A stretch of DNA of 64,000 nucleotides from Valencia hispanica (lineage: Eukaryota > Chordata > Actinopteri > Cyprinodontiformes > Valenciidae): contig OY747704.1 in the NCBI GenBank assembly GCA_963556495.2, forward strand, positions 33,654,001 to 33,718,000, written 5' to 3'. Within the stretch, counting starts at the first letter, position 1, and the number at the start of each line of letters is the position of its first letter. A model generated the notes under the pieces. It saw only the letters and a program-made list of their open reading frames with translations. It was not told the origin of the DNA and searched no databases. Made by a program: the position numbers and the translations under genes. This document shows, in pieces, positions 11,601 through 23,542 of this stretch.

Positions 11601-12385
11601 TGGAAATTAATCAAAACTTCTATTTTTGATACTACAGGGAAAATAAACTATTACAAATTGTCTTCCAGCCTTATGTTTAATGTTATAGAATTTTTGTGTC
11701 TTTATAATCAGTATCACTCATTGATCTCACAGCTTGTTCTCATCAGAATCTCAAAGCCACTGTGATGTAGGCCGGAGTGCTTGTTTAACTTTTTTAATTT
11801 ATTTACTTTTTTAAATGAGATGATAGTTCAAAGGGCTGAGTAATAAGAGTGACAGTAAGCTGCTTACCTAGAGGACACGAGCAGATGATAGCAAAGCTGC
11901 TGTTCTTATAAAAAGGAGAGTTGCATTAACCCTGCGTTTTATGACACTGACGCAACACAGAAGCCCAAAGCAGATTTTCACTGCCTTCTGTGTTAATGAC
12001 AAATAAAGTAAAAAAATAAAACAAACAACAACAAAAAAAAAACACAAGTTATGTTTTGAAATTGTAAAATGAACTACATATAATATTTAGTCCCAAATAG
12101 AAATTTAACAATCTAAGAGTCGGATAAAAATATGACGAAGAAAAATAAATAAGTAAAATCAAAGTGTGAAATGTTCTAAATCTGAGACTGCACTAAATAA
12201 GATTTTTAGATTATCAATCAGTTAAACATGTCTATACTCACCTCTTACTCAGTGGAGGAAAGCATTTTGAAGATTGCTAGATGTCCCCAACAGAAGCCAA
12301 TGTCCTAAATTATAATGTCTGGGTGATTTTAAGATTCTCACATAATGAAAACCTTGAGGAAATGAACTATGATTTCAATGCATTT
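8641..12385. other. No gene recognised; faint repeat traces
   Basis: No reading frame with recognisable motifs. A diverged copy of the CATCCATTT...TGCAGGG dispersed family seems to lie at about 10,310-10,780. Otherwise the sequence looks like ordinary AT-rich intergenic DNA. Confidence 0.3.
10900..11010 (+). repeat. L2-type LINE/SINE 3' tail
   Basis: The sequence TGTAAAGCACCTTGAATTAC...AATAAAATTGCCTTGCC is the characteristic 3' end of fish L2-related LINEs and the SINEs that share it, ending in short TTGCC-type tandem units. Only the tail is recognised, so this is a strongly 5'-truncated insertion. Confidence 0.6.
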
Positions 12386-12521
12386 TTATCCCTGTAAAGC
12401 CCAAACCATTAATTAATTGACAGAAAATTCCAATTCTTTGAAACTGGAGCCTTTATTGGTCCTTCTGAACAAATAAAACTTTTTTTTTTCCAATATCAAT
12501 TTCCAAATAGGAGTTTTAATT

Positions 12522-12544
12522 TGTATCATATTTGATACAGCGGG
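12522..12544. repeat. piggyBac subterminal inverted repeat, left
   Basis: Near-palindrome built on TGTATCATATTTGATACA followed by GCGGGT. Its reverse complement matches 14,759-14,781 with one difference over 23 bp. Confidence 0.8.
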
Positions 12545-12699
12545 TCACAATGCTCAAAAAAAATTTTTTTCTCTTGAACAAAAAATACAAAAACAAATCT
12601 AACAAAAACAATGCAGCAATGGAACCGGCAGGGTGGAAATCTTGAAGACATAACTTTTACATTTTTTTTACTCATTTTGCGGTTCACGAGCTTTTTATT

Positions 12700-14446
12700 T
12701 TTGAGTAATGGTGGGTTTGAAAACAGTTTCTGTCCTTGTTCAGACAAAGATGCACTCTGCATTTCTCACAGTACACATGGGCAAAGTGGCCTACGCAGTG
12801 CTTGCATCTCTGTCAGGTTTCCCATGTTGGGAAATGATGAAGGCCATCCTTTCTCACATCAGGGGGCAGCTCTTGGCGTTGCTTCTGGAGAGGAGAGTGG
12901 TCTACCACACTTTTTGACCTTTCCTGCGCTTGTGAGGGCGGAGCCAACAGAAGCCTGAAACCTTCGAAGGGGCAGAGCTTTCTGCTTGGGCTGCAGTTTC
13001 TCCAGGTCTCTTCTGTAGCGGATCCATGGATTGATTACTGCCACTGTAACAGTGTGCCACCAAATGTAGATGTACCATCTTCGGGATCTAAAGTTGAACT
13101 TGTACAGTGCAGATAGCATATCAAGAAGGTCAACGCCTCCCATGAACCTATTGTTTGTGTCAACAATGGCTGGTCTGGGAACCATTATGTAGGTTTTGGC
13201 TTTCCGATCCCAACGTTTCACATTGCCCAGTGGTTCAACACCAACAAAAGAAGAGAGCAGGTTCACAGCTTTGTTGTCATACCATCTCACAATTATATTT
13301 TCTTCCTGATTTACTCTGAAATCCAGAGACCCCCTTCCCTTTGTCTTCAGTTCTTTCTCATCTATCAGTTTGCAGTTCTTCACCCTGTTCATTCGGACTG
13401 TCCCTATGTAGTAGATTCCTCTTTGTTTCAAATGCTCCACCAAAGGAACTGATGTAAAGAAGTTGTCAGCAAAAACTTTGTGATTTTTTTCCTGCTGGAA
13501 GGGTTGAGGTCATTTTCAGGACAACATCTCCTGTAGCACCAACATTAGATTTCTCTTTGTCTGGATTTTCTCCACCTTGGCATACGTCAAAGTCATAGAG
13601 ATAGCCACTTTAGCCGGCACGTCCACACATCTTGAACCCCCACTTGTGAGGTTTTCCTGGCATGTAGCATCGTAGATTTGATTTTCCTTTTAAAGGCACC
13701 ATGATTTCATCAACAGCGTGACATTCTTCAGGAGGTATGCAAAGAAATCGTTGCCGTAGCTTCTTTAACCATGGCCTGAGTTTTCACACTTTATCCTTTT
13801 TTGCATCGTCATCCACATTGAGGTTGTCCTGAAAGTGAATTAGCATCAGCAAATCCAGGAATCGACCCTGTGACATCACATCACACACTGGGGGGTACCT
13901 TGTCTCCATCTCCCAGTAAGCTCGTACGTTGGGCATCTGTACTAACCCCATGTGCATGTACATACCCAGAATTTGCTCAATTTCTTGGGCATTTGTGTTC
14001 ACTGACTTTCCATTTTTCTGAACACTGTACAATTTTGTTTCTTCTGCAATTTCCTTTAGCATTTTCTCAGTTACAAAATCTTTGAAATACATATATGGTG
14101 TCCAGTCAAGCCTCTCTTCAGAGACTTCCTAAACACATTCCACAAACTCAACAGATGGAGGTTCAAACTGTTGTCTTCTCCACCGATACTCCTTCTTTTT
14201 CACTTTGCCCCTTGCCAACTGCTTTGGTGTTGTGTCCTCTTCTTGGACTTCTGGGCCTTCATCATCATCATTACCATCTGGGTTTTCCTCTTCCTCATCA
14301 TCACTACTATCTGGGTTTTCCCCAATCCCTACAGTAGGAGTCCATTCCTCATCCTCATCATCATCTTCCCCGAGCTGCTCCATGTCACTTGAATTCCCAT
14401 CCAAAATCATATTTAGAGCATCTTCAACGCTGTATTTTTTTGCCAT
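12700..14446 (-). pseudogene. piggyBac transposase (PGBD-like), frameshifted
   Basis: The N-terminus (14,446-14,129) is a strongly acidic Asp/Glu-rich region with a stop at its end. The DDE core follows in pieces: residues from 14,092 to 13,784, then DEIMVPLKGKS and YDFDVCQGG (about 13,740-13,560), then a frameshift just before an ADNFFTS motif near 13,460, then a long segment to 12,859 with RWYDNKAV and NRFMGGVDLLD. A cysteine-rich C-terminal zinc finger (CKHC...YCEKC...HLC) can be read in another frame at about 12,800-12,720. The catalytic Asp residues in DEIM and DNFF remain, but several frame breaks rule out function. Confidence 0.85.
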
Positions 14447-14758
14447 CTAAAACACACATGCACACAAAAAACAGATTATTGTGTATTTTTTCTTTGAATT
14501 GGTCAGTTTTTAGTGAAAATCAGTAAGCAAAACGAAGTTGCTATCAATCATACCATTGCAACACCGAACTAGTCATCAATCATCATAATACAAGTTGCAT
14601 ATCTAATTTTTTGCTCTGAATGTACCAAATAATGTAATTTAAACATTTACTTAGTTTACTTGAAAAATAAAAAGACAGTATGTTGCTTGATATTATTTAT
14701 AATTAATGAAATACAATAAAATTACAATTGACTGATTTAGAGTTACATGACCTTATAC

Positions 14759-14782
14759 ACCCGCTGTATCAAATTTGATACG
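14759..14782. repeat. piggyBac subterminal inverted repeat, right
   Basis: ACCCGCTGTATCAAATTTGATAC contains a perfect 16-bp palindrome (GTATCAAATTTGATAC) and pairs as an inverted repeat with 12,522-12,544. Confidence 0.8.
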
Positions 14783-15117
14783 TCATTTTTAACACGGTTT
14801 TACTAAACCATAGATTATGAAATAGTAAGTAATTTCACATTACATCAACCCAGTAACTGTTCCTATTGATGTTTCACAAGAAAATTAAATTTTTTTCTTA
14901 CCTTAACTTTTCCAAAATTGGCAAAGTTCTTCTTCAAAAATCACATCTGTCCACTTCCTGGTTAATAGCAGTCTTGTAGAACAGCAGGAAAGGCCTCTAC
15001 TGAGCAGATTACTGCCCTCTGGTGGATTATCGGTGTAATGCATGTATATAATTGGATACATTGGGTTTTTCAGGGAAAAAATTGTCACAATGCTCATGTA
15101 GAGCGCTCAAAAACTCA

Positions 15118-15135
15118 TGTATCATATATGATACG
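15118..15135. repeat. Terminal palindrome of piggyBac end
   Basis: TGTATCATATATGATACG, a perfect 16-bp palindrome 15 bp inside the right end, is a third copy of the GTATCA...TGATAC unit. It may be a transposase binding site (inference). Confidence 0.7.
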
Positions 15136-15265
15136 TTTGGCGTTATAGGGTTAAAAAAATAATAAGTTTCCTAACAGTGTTACTTTAATGAGATGGATGG
15201 CACTGCAATAGTTTCCACATCCTGTCTGTCATATATGTGACATCAACTTATGTTTATGTATTTAA

Positions 15266-15790
15266 AGAGGTTACATGCAATTAAATAAACTTGCGACAGA
15301 CACCTGTGGCCAAAAAACAGAACTGCTCTTCCTTTCTGCTCGCTCTCGCAAGCACGCGTTTGTATGTTCACTCTAGTCCTTGCTCGGCGTTGGTCGCTCT
15401 CAATCTTCAATCTTTTTCAGGCACTTGTCAGGGGTTTAACTTTTTTAGTCTTATGTGGAGTTACTGTTGGTGTCAGAGTTGTCCTGGGTCTCTTCTGTGT
15501 ATTCGCACAATCCATGGCACTGCTTGCGAGTGTAGGCTAATTGCTGACTAGCGGTGGTGGCAGAGTGATCTGAAACATTTAACATGAACGCTTGACGTCA
15601 CATCCGCAGACAGCGTGCGAAAAAACCGACCCGACAGAAAATAGGAAGAATTGGATACAGGCTTATAGGTGCACCCACTGTGAGCTGACAATGTGTCATT
15701 ATGCTCATCAGGAGATGTTTGAGTCATAAATGGTCAAATAAAAAGGCTATTGTTACGTTTATTTTGGGGAAAAAGTTGCATGTAGCCTCT
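15266..15790. mobile_element. TTAA-flanked MITE
   Basis: The 525-bp segment starts AGAGGTTACATGCAA and ends TTGCATGTAGCCTCT, a 15-bp terminal inverted repeat with one mismatch, and is bounded by TTAA on both sides (15,262-15,265 and 15,791-15,794). No transposase is present. A TTAA target fits piggyBac or Kolobok superfamilies. The outer TIR does not match that of the neighbouring piggyBac element. Confidence 0.75.
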
Positions 15791-15794
15791 TTAA

Positions 15795-17789
15795 TTGCAC
15801 AGACCTGAATGTAATTCAATCACTTTAAGGTGGAATCTAAGCTTGTAAAGCTTGTAGAAATAAGTCAACCATGCCTTCTTCTGGTCAGATTGGGTGCATA
15901 ATCAGACTTGTCTTTTCAACACCATCAGAATGCAGGTTGGCATAACTCCCTTCTGCCTTTGTAGTTCATCATATCATACAGCAGGGGGGTTAAATGCCTG
16001 TCAGCAAGGGCTGATGCCCTGCAAGTTTAAGATGTGGAGTGTGGACTTGGTAAACATTTAAACGTTTTAGGACACTACCCAATGAGGACTGGAGTTGCTG
16101 CTAAGTGGTCTGTACTGTAGGTGAAGCTTGCATAAAATGGAACTGCATGAACAAAGATAGTAATCTTAATGTTTTAGATTGTATTTTGTCATAGTAGCTG
16201 GATGTAACTTCCTAAAAGAAGACTTAATACTTTTCTGAAACATTTTGAACTAACATAAAATAATAATTTATTATTCAAAATTCAATTTCCACTGCACTAC
16301 TGTCATAGCTAGGTAACCATAAGTTTCTTTCCAGAAGCAATATTGTACAGCTCCCTGTAAACATGTTTAAAATAATTTTTTTTTTTTACATTTTGTCTCA
16401 TAGCTGTTCAAAAGAAGTTGTAAAAGCATGTGTGAACGATTAATTGATCCAATCTCCTGTATCTGACTGACATTTTTTAGTTTCAAAGTAAGACCAATAG
16501 AAAGAGGTGCATACATGGCTCACCAAAATACCTCCACTCATGGCTCAACTGTTACGGGAGCATTATAAATCTAGACTATGGTAATAGAGTGGCCGCCCCC
16601 CCCGGACCTGGATATGACTTATTATGTGTCAGTATTTTTTTCTGCCTCTTCAAGGTATTTTAGCTTGAAGTGTAAATAATTAATTTCCCTATTTAAAGAG
16701 TGCCATTTCTGATTTATAACCAAAGGAGTATAGCAGAATGACTGTACAGGGGTGATAGATACAAATGAATGACATAAATGTGTACATTCTGAACTGTTTA
16801 TAGCTAAATGGAATAGAAAACTACAAAAAAACATAAACAATGTTAAGCTCAGAGTTTAATTTTATGAAAAAATGCTAACAAGGAAACTTTATTCAACCAA
16901 ATCACCATTCTCAGATTCTTTGTTGTTACTGACAACATTCAGGAACTCTATTCTAAAGCAAAATGCAGATCCTGGCTGCATGGTTAGTCAATTTTTGCTT
17001 TTGAAAAAGATATTTAATTAGCTTTTTTTGTCCCATAGCAAATTATCTCATTTGAACTACATATGTTGATGGTAAAGACAGAAGTTTTGTATTTAAAACA
17101 TTTAAATAAGTCTGGGATTTGTGCCATGCCACTGTTGGTGATGAATGCAGTTCCAGAGGCGTTCTTGCCCTGTTGTCTTCCCGTCCAAACGCAAATCTAT
17201 CTGGCCTGGCTCCATTTCACGATATGATACTTTTGTCTTCTTTAAATCTTAGCACCTTTTATTTTTTTTCCCCCACAGCTTTTCTCTTGTCTGTACTGCA
17301 CCTCTTCTCTCAAGTTCTGTTTGTTTTTTTCAGTTTCCTTTTTTCTCTGTAAGAACCGTTGGCCGAGCATGATGCCTCCCTACAAGTCTGTCCAGAGAGG
17401 GAAGTGATTCACTGAAGGTCACTCTCTCCCTCTCTCTCTCTGCTCTCTATTCTAACTACTAGTGTGAATCCATACACACACAAACACCATGCACTCAGAT
17501 TATAACTAGTTTCGGATGAGAGCTTTGAAGCATGGAAGGCTGGTTTTCTTTTTATCCCAGCATTGACTCATGTCCCATTTTTATAATTTAGTAATTTCAT
17601 GAATATTAATGACTTCCCATTGACCTGACTAATGTGGAGAAGACACTGATGCATACACACAGACATACACACATTTTCGCAAAGGGTTGAATTAGATAAA
17701 ATAACAACTAACTACAATAACTTAATAGATGTTTCTAGATATTGTAGTGGAACGCATTTAAGTGTGTGTGTGTGTGAGTGTATATGTGG
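15795..17789. other. No gene recognised
   Basis: AT-rich sequence with homopolymer runs, a pyrimidine-rich tract (about 17,235-17,455) and a short TG run near 17,763-17,777. No supported gene. Confidence 0.3.
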
Positions 17790-17878
17790 TTACATACCAG
17801 ACGCGCCGCACACCCAATTTGGACGGTTGAACATTCGCAGAACACTCAACAAAAATTTCAAAAGTGAAATTAACTTAC

Positions 17879-18008
17879 CAGGCTGCCCTATCTTCTCACT
17901 TATATTCCTCCAAGCGAGGTTCTTTTTATTCCTGTCTCTGTAGAGAAAGCAACTGGTTTCGAATAGCTCGGGGTGATTAGCCACGACCGTTATCAGTATT
18001 TCCAACAT
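17879..18008 (-). CDS. MADF-domain first exon of a PIF-Harbinger element
   Basis: From an ATG at 18,008 the minus strand encodes MLEILITVVANHPELF, then SCFLYRDRNKKNLAWRNISE, the start of a MADF (Myb/SANT-like) DNA-binding domain. The exon stops at a consensus donor, CCTG|GTAAGT, at 17,879/17,878. MADF proteins are the second gene of PIF-Harbinger transposons, and the nearby upstream GC-rich sequence ending in a GGTGTGAACGCACCG segment (about 18,379-18,393) resembles a Harbinger terminus. No further exon or transposase was found on this side, so only the 5' part of the gene survives. It could instead be a host MADF gene exon, which I think less likely in this context. Confidence 0.55.
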
Positions 18009-18399
18009 GTTGAATGATTTAATTTTGCCGGACCTGACCCCGTGAACTGAGTCACAGCATCACGTGACACCACGTCACCAGGCTCCTGATTGGTTGACGC
18101 AGCACGAATTGACGCCGAAGTTCAGATTTTTTTTAATTCAGAGGCAGACACAAAAACACTCGTGACGCGTGAATGCACAAAGTACACCAAATAAAATGAT
18201 GCACGTATTTTCTGACGCGCGTCAAACGCCTCATTTGGATTTCACAGAAATGCGAATGAGGCGTTTATCGCTACACAAATCTGCTTGCGACGCGACACAG
18301 ACACCCTGACGCACGTCAGCGCGCTTCTGCATTGACTTTACATGTAAACCTGACGCCCATGATGCTTCAAATGCGTTTGGTGTGAACGCACCGTTAGAT

Positions 18400-20580
18400 T
18401 TTAAAACATGTAGCCACATCAGTTTGTGAATTGCACAGATTGAGATGACATTTAAATGTACTAAAGGGTTTCGAGCAGTCTGTCTCATTAATTTTAAGAA
18501 GGAGATAATAGCTCCTACCTATCAATGAAAATTTTAACCAGGTATTGTTTATAATGGGAAACACATCCCAGTAGAAGAAAAAAAAACTTGTGACCTAAAC
18601 TGTGGGCGTACTAATGCTGCATTTGATGTGTCTCGGATGTCAGAGATTAAAGCTGGGAATGACATCACACTCAAGTTCAGAGTTCTTGTTCCAAGTTGGA
18701 AAACAGCAAGAAAATGAGGGAGTTGATCATTGTTGTGGTGTAAGCTACTACTGACTTTACAAGCAAATAAAATGTTTCTCTCCATGTTTTGCATTTAAAT
18801 ATTAAAGGAGTATGTTCTCAGATAGATACTTTATAGCACTATGTGTGCCACTGATTTATTAAGATACAAACCATCTAATATGGAAAGAAATAGTTAATAC
18901 CAGAAACTTTCACTATGTGGGGAACCCATATTGGATACTGAACCCGAGCTCTGACTTTCCCAGACGGAATTCAGATGTCACCAAATGTTCTTGTTAAATT
19001 TGTAAATGTTAATCAAAACAATCAGACATCTGAGTACAAAGAGAATACCCCATTAAACATTTTGAAATCAATCTGGCCTTTTAAAGATGTCTTCTATTTC
19101 TTTCTACGAAAACAGTGTAAGAAATTTGCTTAATTTCTGTACAGCAGCTTTGACTCATAGCAAGGATAAAATACTCAATACCCAAAAAGTGACAACAAAG
19201 ACACGACACAACATAGAGGATAACAATAGGCACAAGGAGGAAAACGAAAAGAATGCTTGTTTTAAGGAGATACTCTCTAAGAATATTCGGTGTTGTTATT
19301 CACATTTGCATATTTTCGCATATTTTTAAGACTTCAATGAGACTAATTGGCAGGTGTGATGTGTCTGGCTTAAGATAAAGATTATGTTGAGGGTATTTTT
19401 GGAGCTTTTCACAGCAATCATCACAGAATCAACTGAAAAAGAATTATGTGTACAAACCCACACCTGAGAGCATTTTTCAGACACAAAACAACCTAACATG
19501 AATGTGTTTAGACTGCTGGAGAACATGGCTAGGTTTCCTACACTGTCTGGACAACTTTCCTATTTGTACAGTATTTGTCTGAATAAATCAAAAAAATTTT
19601 TTTGAAAAATATTTGTATTTGTATTCTTTATTTCTTTTTTTATCATCCATCCATCCATCTGTGATAAATGTGGAGGAACCATGCATTAAATACATATTTT
19701 TGTTTTTAACTTTGAAGCCTTAAACCCAAAATATTCTCTCATTAAATCATGTGTCCTAACTGACAGAAATTAAGTGTCTTTCAGCAGTGTGTATTTAAAG
19801 GCCATAATTAACTATACATGCATAACTACATGCATTATCATGCAGTTTGAGAAACTATGATTCTTTTGAAGAAATGTGTTTTAAGTCATTACAAGCTCAA
19901 CGAGAAAGTAGAGAAACATTAAACAAAACCAATGTCATCATTCGTCATGTTATTATTTAAACGTTGGTATCAAACTGTTTATTTTTATTCAGTTTGTAAT
20001 TAGTATCATCAGCAAAGGCTTCTTTGAATAAATGAAAACGTTATAAGCAAAGTGACATGACCAGGCATGAACAGCAAAGCAAAACAGCAAAGTAAATAAA
20101 TGAAAGGCCAGAAATGTAAATCAAGTACAAACTGAACTCATCTGGTTTGTTAGGTTAGGTGTTTTATAAATATCAGATATAATTATATTAGATGATGAAA
20201 TGCATTAAAAGGGGTATGAAAGGTCAAGAGTAAAAATAAACTGATTACTCTTTACTGATGAACATATGGCGACCAAATGGAGCATATTGGTTTATAAAAA
20301 AGAAGCAATGTGATGTTGAGAAGACCAGCTGCAATGGTCCAATTTCTACATCTGTAGGAATGTGCTGAAAAAAAAATAACACACAACACTGCCATAAAAA
20401 ATGTGTTGCTTTTGAAAATTGGGAGAAAAATCCACATATTAACGCTGATTCTTATAATCATTATTAGCTCCCTTTGAATAATATAGATCTTTACCCTATC
20501 TTTAAGGTTTAAGTTAAGGTTTCCACAGAATAAGCTAATTTCAATTACTTGTATTCAAGATCTGGTTCTTTTAGTTATGA
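18400..20580. other. No gene recognised
   Basis: AT-rich sequence. Short frames such as 18,549-18,794 and 19,087-19,329 have no recognisable motif. A short CATCCATCCATC run lies near 19,646. Confidence 0.3.
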
Positions 20581-21359
20581 TCAATGTTCCCTCTAAGCTG
20601 CGCGCGTGCGCAATTGCCCACTGCTGGCACAGAAAATCTGCTCTGCGCACACAAAAAAATTCTAACCTGAATTGGAAAAAAATGACAAATAATTCATTTT
20701 GTGCTATTTTCCAGTATGAATCAATGAGCATATGCACCAATTTACAGTTCTGGCGGTGCCAGCGACACCGGTCCAATTAGAAAAAAACACACTCGCCCGA
20801 ACCCGTTATCCATGGTTATTGCCATATCAATGCGGCAGAGACCTGCACACTGACACAACACAGATTAAAGATAGACACGGGAATGCAAATAAGGTAAAAA
20901 TAATAAAAAAATAATAAAACGGACACAAACTCAGATCTTCCTGATTAGGAGCGGAGCGCTTCGTCTATGCACAGAGCGGCTGACAGCGCCAAGTTTGTGC
21001 GCTGGGAAATGTGATTGATTTATTTAGAAAGTCTGTAGCGTTTTGGTGGAATTTTCTTTAGGCTAACGAAAAGGGGGATTATAAAATGTTCTAAAAACAT
21101 CTGAAGTTTTTGTTTTATTCCTCTCAGAAACGGGCTCATTATTGTCAGTCTTAGTTTGTAACTTTATCACTGGATTTGTGGCACTATCATTTAAATGAGT
21201 AGATGAAAATAGTAGCCCCCCATCTCATTTTTATATTAAAAGCCATTTTCTGGTGTAAAATAACTACTCTCAGTCAAGTTTGCCATTTAAGCATGTGGGA
21301 AAGGTTCCCGCCAGCAGAGGGCGCTTGGTGTCTTTTTTCACCAGTAGCTGGCGGCCTGG

Positions 21360-21441
21360 CAGAAGAAGCCAGTACGTAGCAGGTGAGAGCAGATTGCGCA
21401 CCGAGTAGCTCAGGCTGAACTGCTGTTTTCTGTTTCTGCAG
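21360..21441 (+). repeat. 82-bp direct repeat, copy 1
   Basis: Starts CAGAAGAAGCCAG and ends TTTCTGCAG. It is followed directly by GTAAGC, a good splice donor. It is identical over all 82 bases to 22,301-22,382. Confidence 0.9.
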
Positions 21442-21585
21442 GTAAGCTGGGTCTTAAATATTAAATATGCGATAGACAATGGTAGTTATAGTTCTAATGT
21501 GTTTTATGGTGTAACGGATGACAGGTTAGAAGGTGTAAACATATGTTTAGGCGTCTGTAAAGGTGCTCTGCCGCCATGTGCGTCT

Positions 21586-21595
21586 AAGATGGCGG
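21586..21595 (+). promoter_or_regulatory. YY1-like promoter motif
   Basis: AAGATGGCGG matches the YY1 core found just downstream of many vertebrate transcription starts. It lies in a locally GC-richer patch within the non-autonomous hAT. Functional status is unknown. Confidence 0.35.
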
Positions 21596-22300
21596 ACTCG
21601 TAGTCCGTGGCGGTTGTAGTGGTGAGTCAAAGTACCGTTAGATGTGTTTGTATGAGGGAACATGTCCGCAGAGAACTGTATATAGTGCCATTATAGCATT
21701 AGCTTGTAGCCGGAGCCTGTACGGATAAAGGTAAATTGGCAATATCATAAGATGTTGAAGTAAATTGATAGGCTAAGCTAAATGAATAAGCAGGCTAGGC
21801 TAGGGAGCATATGGATTAACCCTATAGCAGTGCTGATGAGGTTGTTAGGGTGTGGAGAGTCTGTATTAGTCAGTTTATTTCTTGGTCAGAACTGCACTTA
21901 ATACGTTCAGGATAATCTGAAAAAGGTGTAGAATGTGTTAGTATACAAAGGTACAAGATGAGGGATGTATTAAAATGCATCTAGTTGAGGCGGATTTAAA
22001 TCGATAAATACAGTTCATAAGTGTGATAAATAAATAGATAAATATAATTAAAAAGTAGTTCAAAACTGTGGTTTAAAAACCCAATGCAAGCACTCTAAAA
22101 CTAAACTGTAGGAGCTCATTATGTTATTTGTTTCTAGTGACACATTTTTGTGATATCAGTCAATTCATAAGTGATGCTTGTGTATATAAAATTGTTTAAA
22201 TACAGAAAATGTAAAGCTATTTGTTATACTACAGACTGTTTCAGTATCACAGAGATATTGTTTTACAGTAGAGTTGTACACTTTATTTGTGTTGTAAAAT

Positions 22301-22382
22301 CAGAAGAAGCCAGTACGTAGCAGGTGAGAGCAGATTGCGCACCGAGTAGCTCAGGCTGAACTGCTGTTTTCTGTTTCTGCAG
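22301..22382 (+). repeat. 82-bp direct repeat, copy 2
   Basis: Identical to 21,360-21,441, but the CTGCAG end is followed by AGTTTCTGCA rather than by a splice donor. Upstream flanks of the two copies differ. Confidence 0.9.
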
Positions 22383-23542
22383 AGTTTCTGCAAAAATAAA
22401 TATGTTGCACCGAAGATGAGTTGGCCCATCATTTTCAGCAGTGTAACAGATTGTTTCAGCCGCCACAAAAAAAAAAAAACTTTGAATAGGAAAATGGATT
22501 TTAACAAGAAATCAGAATTGAGCATTTGACTTAAAATGGGAACATAGCAGTGCTGCTCCTGCTCCTCTCAGTCAGCGGGGCTCCATTTCTGCTCATTAAT
22601 AAATATTTTAGTGTTTGATTCTGCATTTGGGTTAAAAGATTTCGCTTCAAAACAATAACGTTTATGTCACTGAGTGACCAGTGGCTGACTGCTCCAATGA
22701 TGCAATTCATATCCGTATTTACGCAGCTAATCAATCGATATTTGTGCTACATTTCAAGCATCCAGCGCAGACTGTGAAAGAGGCTTTAGTTTAATGAATC
22801 ATCAAAACAGCATTGAGAAATCATCTTGAGTTCGACAATCTGGATCAGCTGATGCGCATAAAGTCAAAGCTGCAAGCAGGTGAGGCCATCAACAGCGTGT
22901 ATACGTGAGGACAGACGAAAAAAATAACGTGAAATTTACGTCAGATTTGTGCTTATCTAGTGTCATTTATTTACAATGTTCATTTATGAAAATTGATCAT
23001 TAAATACTGTCACCAGTTTATGAGTAGCAGGAATACAAAAAAACGTGTGATTATATACTGTATTATGCAAACAAAGAGTTACAGGACCCTCTCCCAGTTT
23101 CAGGACCCTACAGTGCTCAGGAAGAGTTTCACACAATGCCTCATGCTTACATACAAGTCAGACCTTTATAATAAAAATGTTAAGTGTGTTTTCAAAATTT
23201 GAGTTCATAGTTAGCTTGGCTTACTTGGCAGTTCATGTTTCTCCACAGTTATAATTAAATATTTATACTTACAATAGTGTTAACACACTACACAGGTCAT
23301 GAATAAGATCTTTGTCATTTTCATTGTTAGTGGGATAATGTAGTTAATTAAAAAGTATTCTCACAGAAATGTAAATGCTGTAATTAAATTATTTTAATAA
23401 ACTATGTAAACTGGAAGGATGCGATGCTGGCATGACCACAGTGCACACATCTGATGTTGCTCACAGTGGTCAAAGGGACCGCTCAGGGCGTTTGTGTGTT
23501 TGCTCAGACACATGAAAAATTAGAGGGAACATTGGTCATGAT

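Larger units (their letters stand above)
12390..15150 (-). mobile_element. piggyBac-type DNA transposon, decayed
   Basis: The right end reads (minus strand) TTAA then CCCTATAACGCCAAACG. The left end reads TTAT then CCCTGTAAAGCCCAAACC, a close but imperfect match, so the terminal repeats and TTAA-type target are both present with one side mutated. A decayed transposase lies between, and subterminal palindromic repeats are placed asymmetrically (about 135 bp from the left end, about 370 bp from the right), as is usual for piggyBac. The total is about 2.76 kb. Confidence 0.85.
20582..23534. mobile_element. Non-autonomous hAT element with gene-like cargo
   Basis: The left end reads CAATGTTCCCTCTAA and the right end TTAGAGGGAACATTG, an inverted repeat of about 15 bp. 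The flanks carry an 8-bp duplication with one difference (GTTATGAT at 20,574-20,581; GTCATGAT at 23,535-23,542), the size expected for hAT. No transposase frame is present in its 2.95 kb. The interior includes a CpG-richer patch (about 21,290-21,650) with a YY1-like site and an exact 82-bp duplication, both unusual for a simple deletion derivative. Confidence 0.75.

Noticed and set aside
14095..14450. Ser/Leu-rich plus-strand frames opposite the piggyBac N-terminus
   Set aside because: Shadow of the acidic Asp/Glu-coding repeats on the minus strand.
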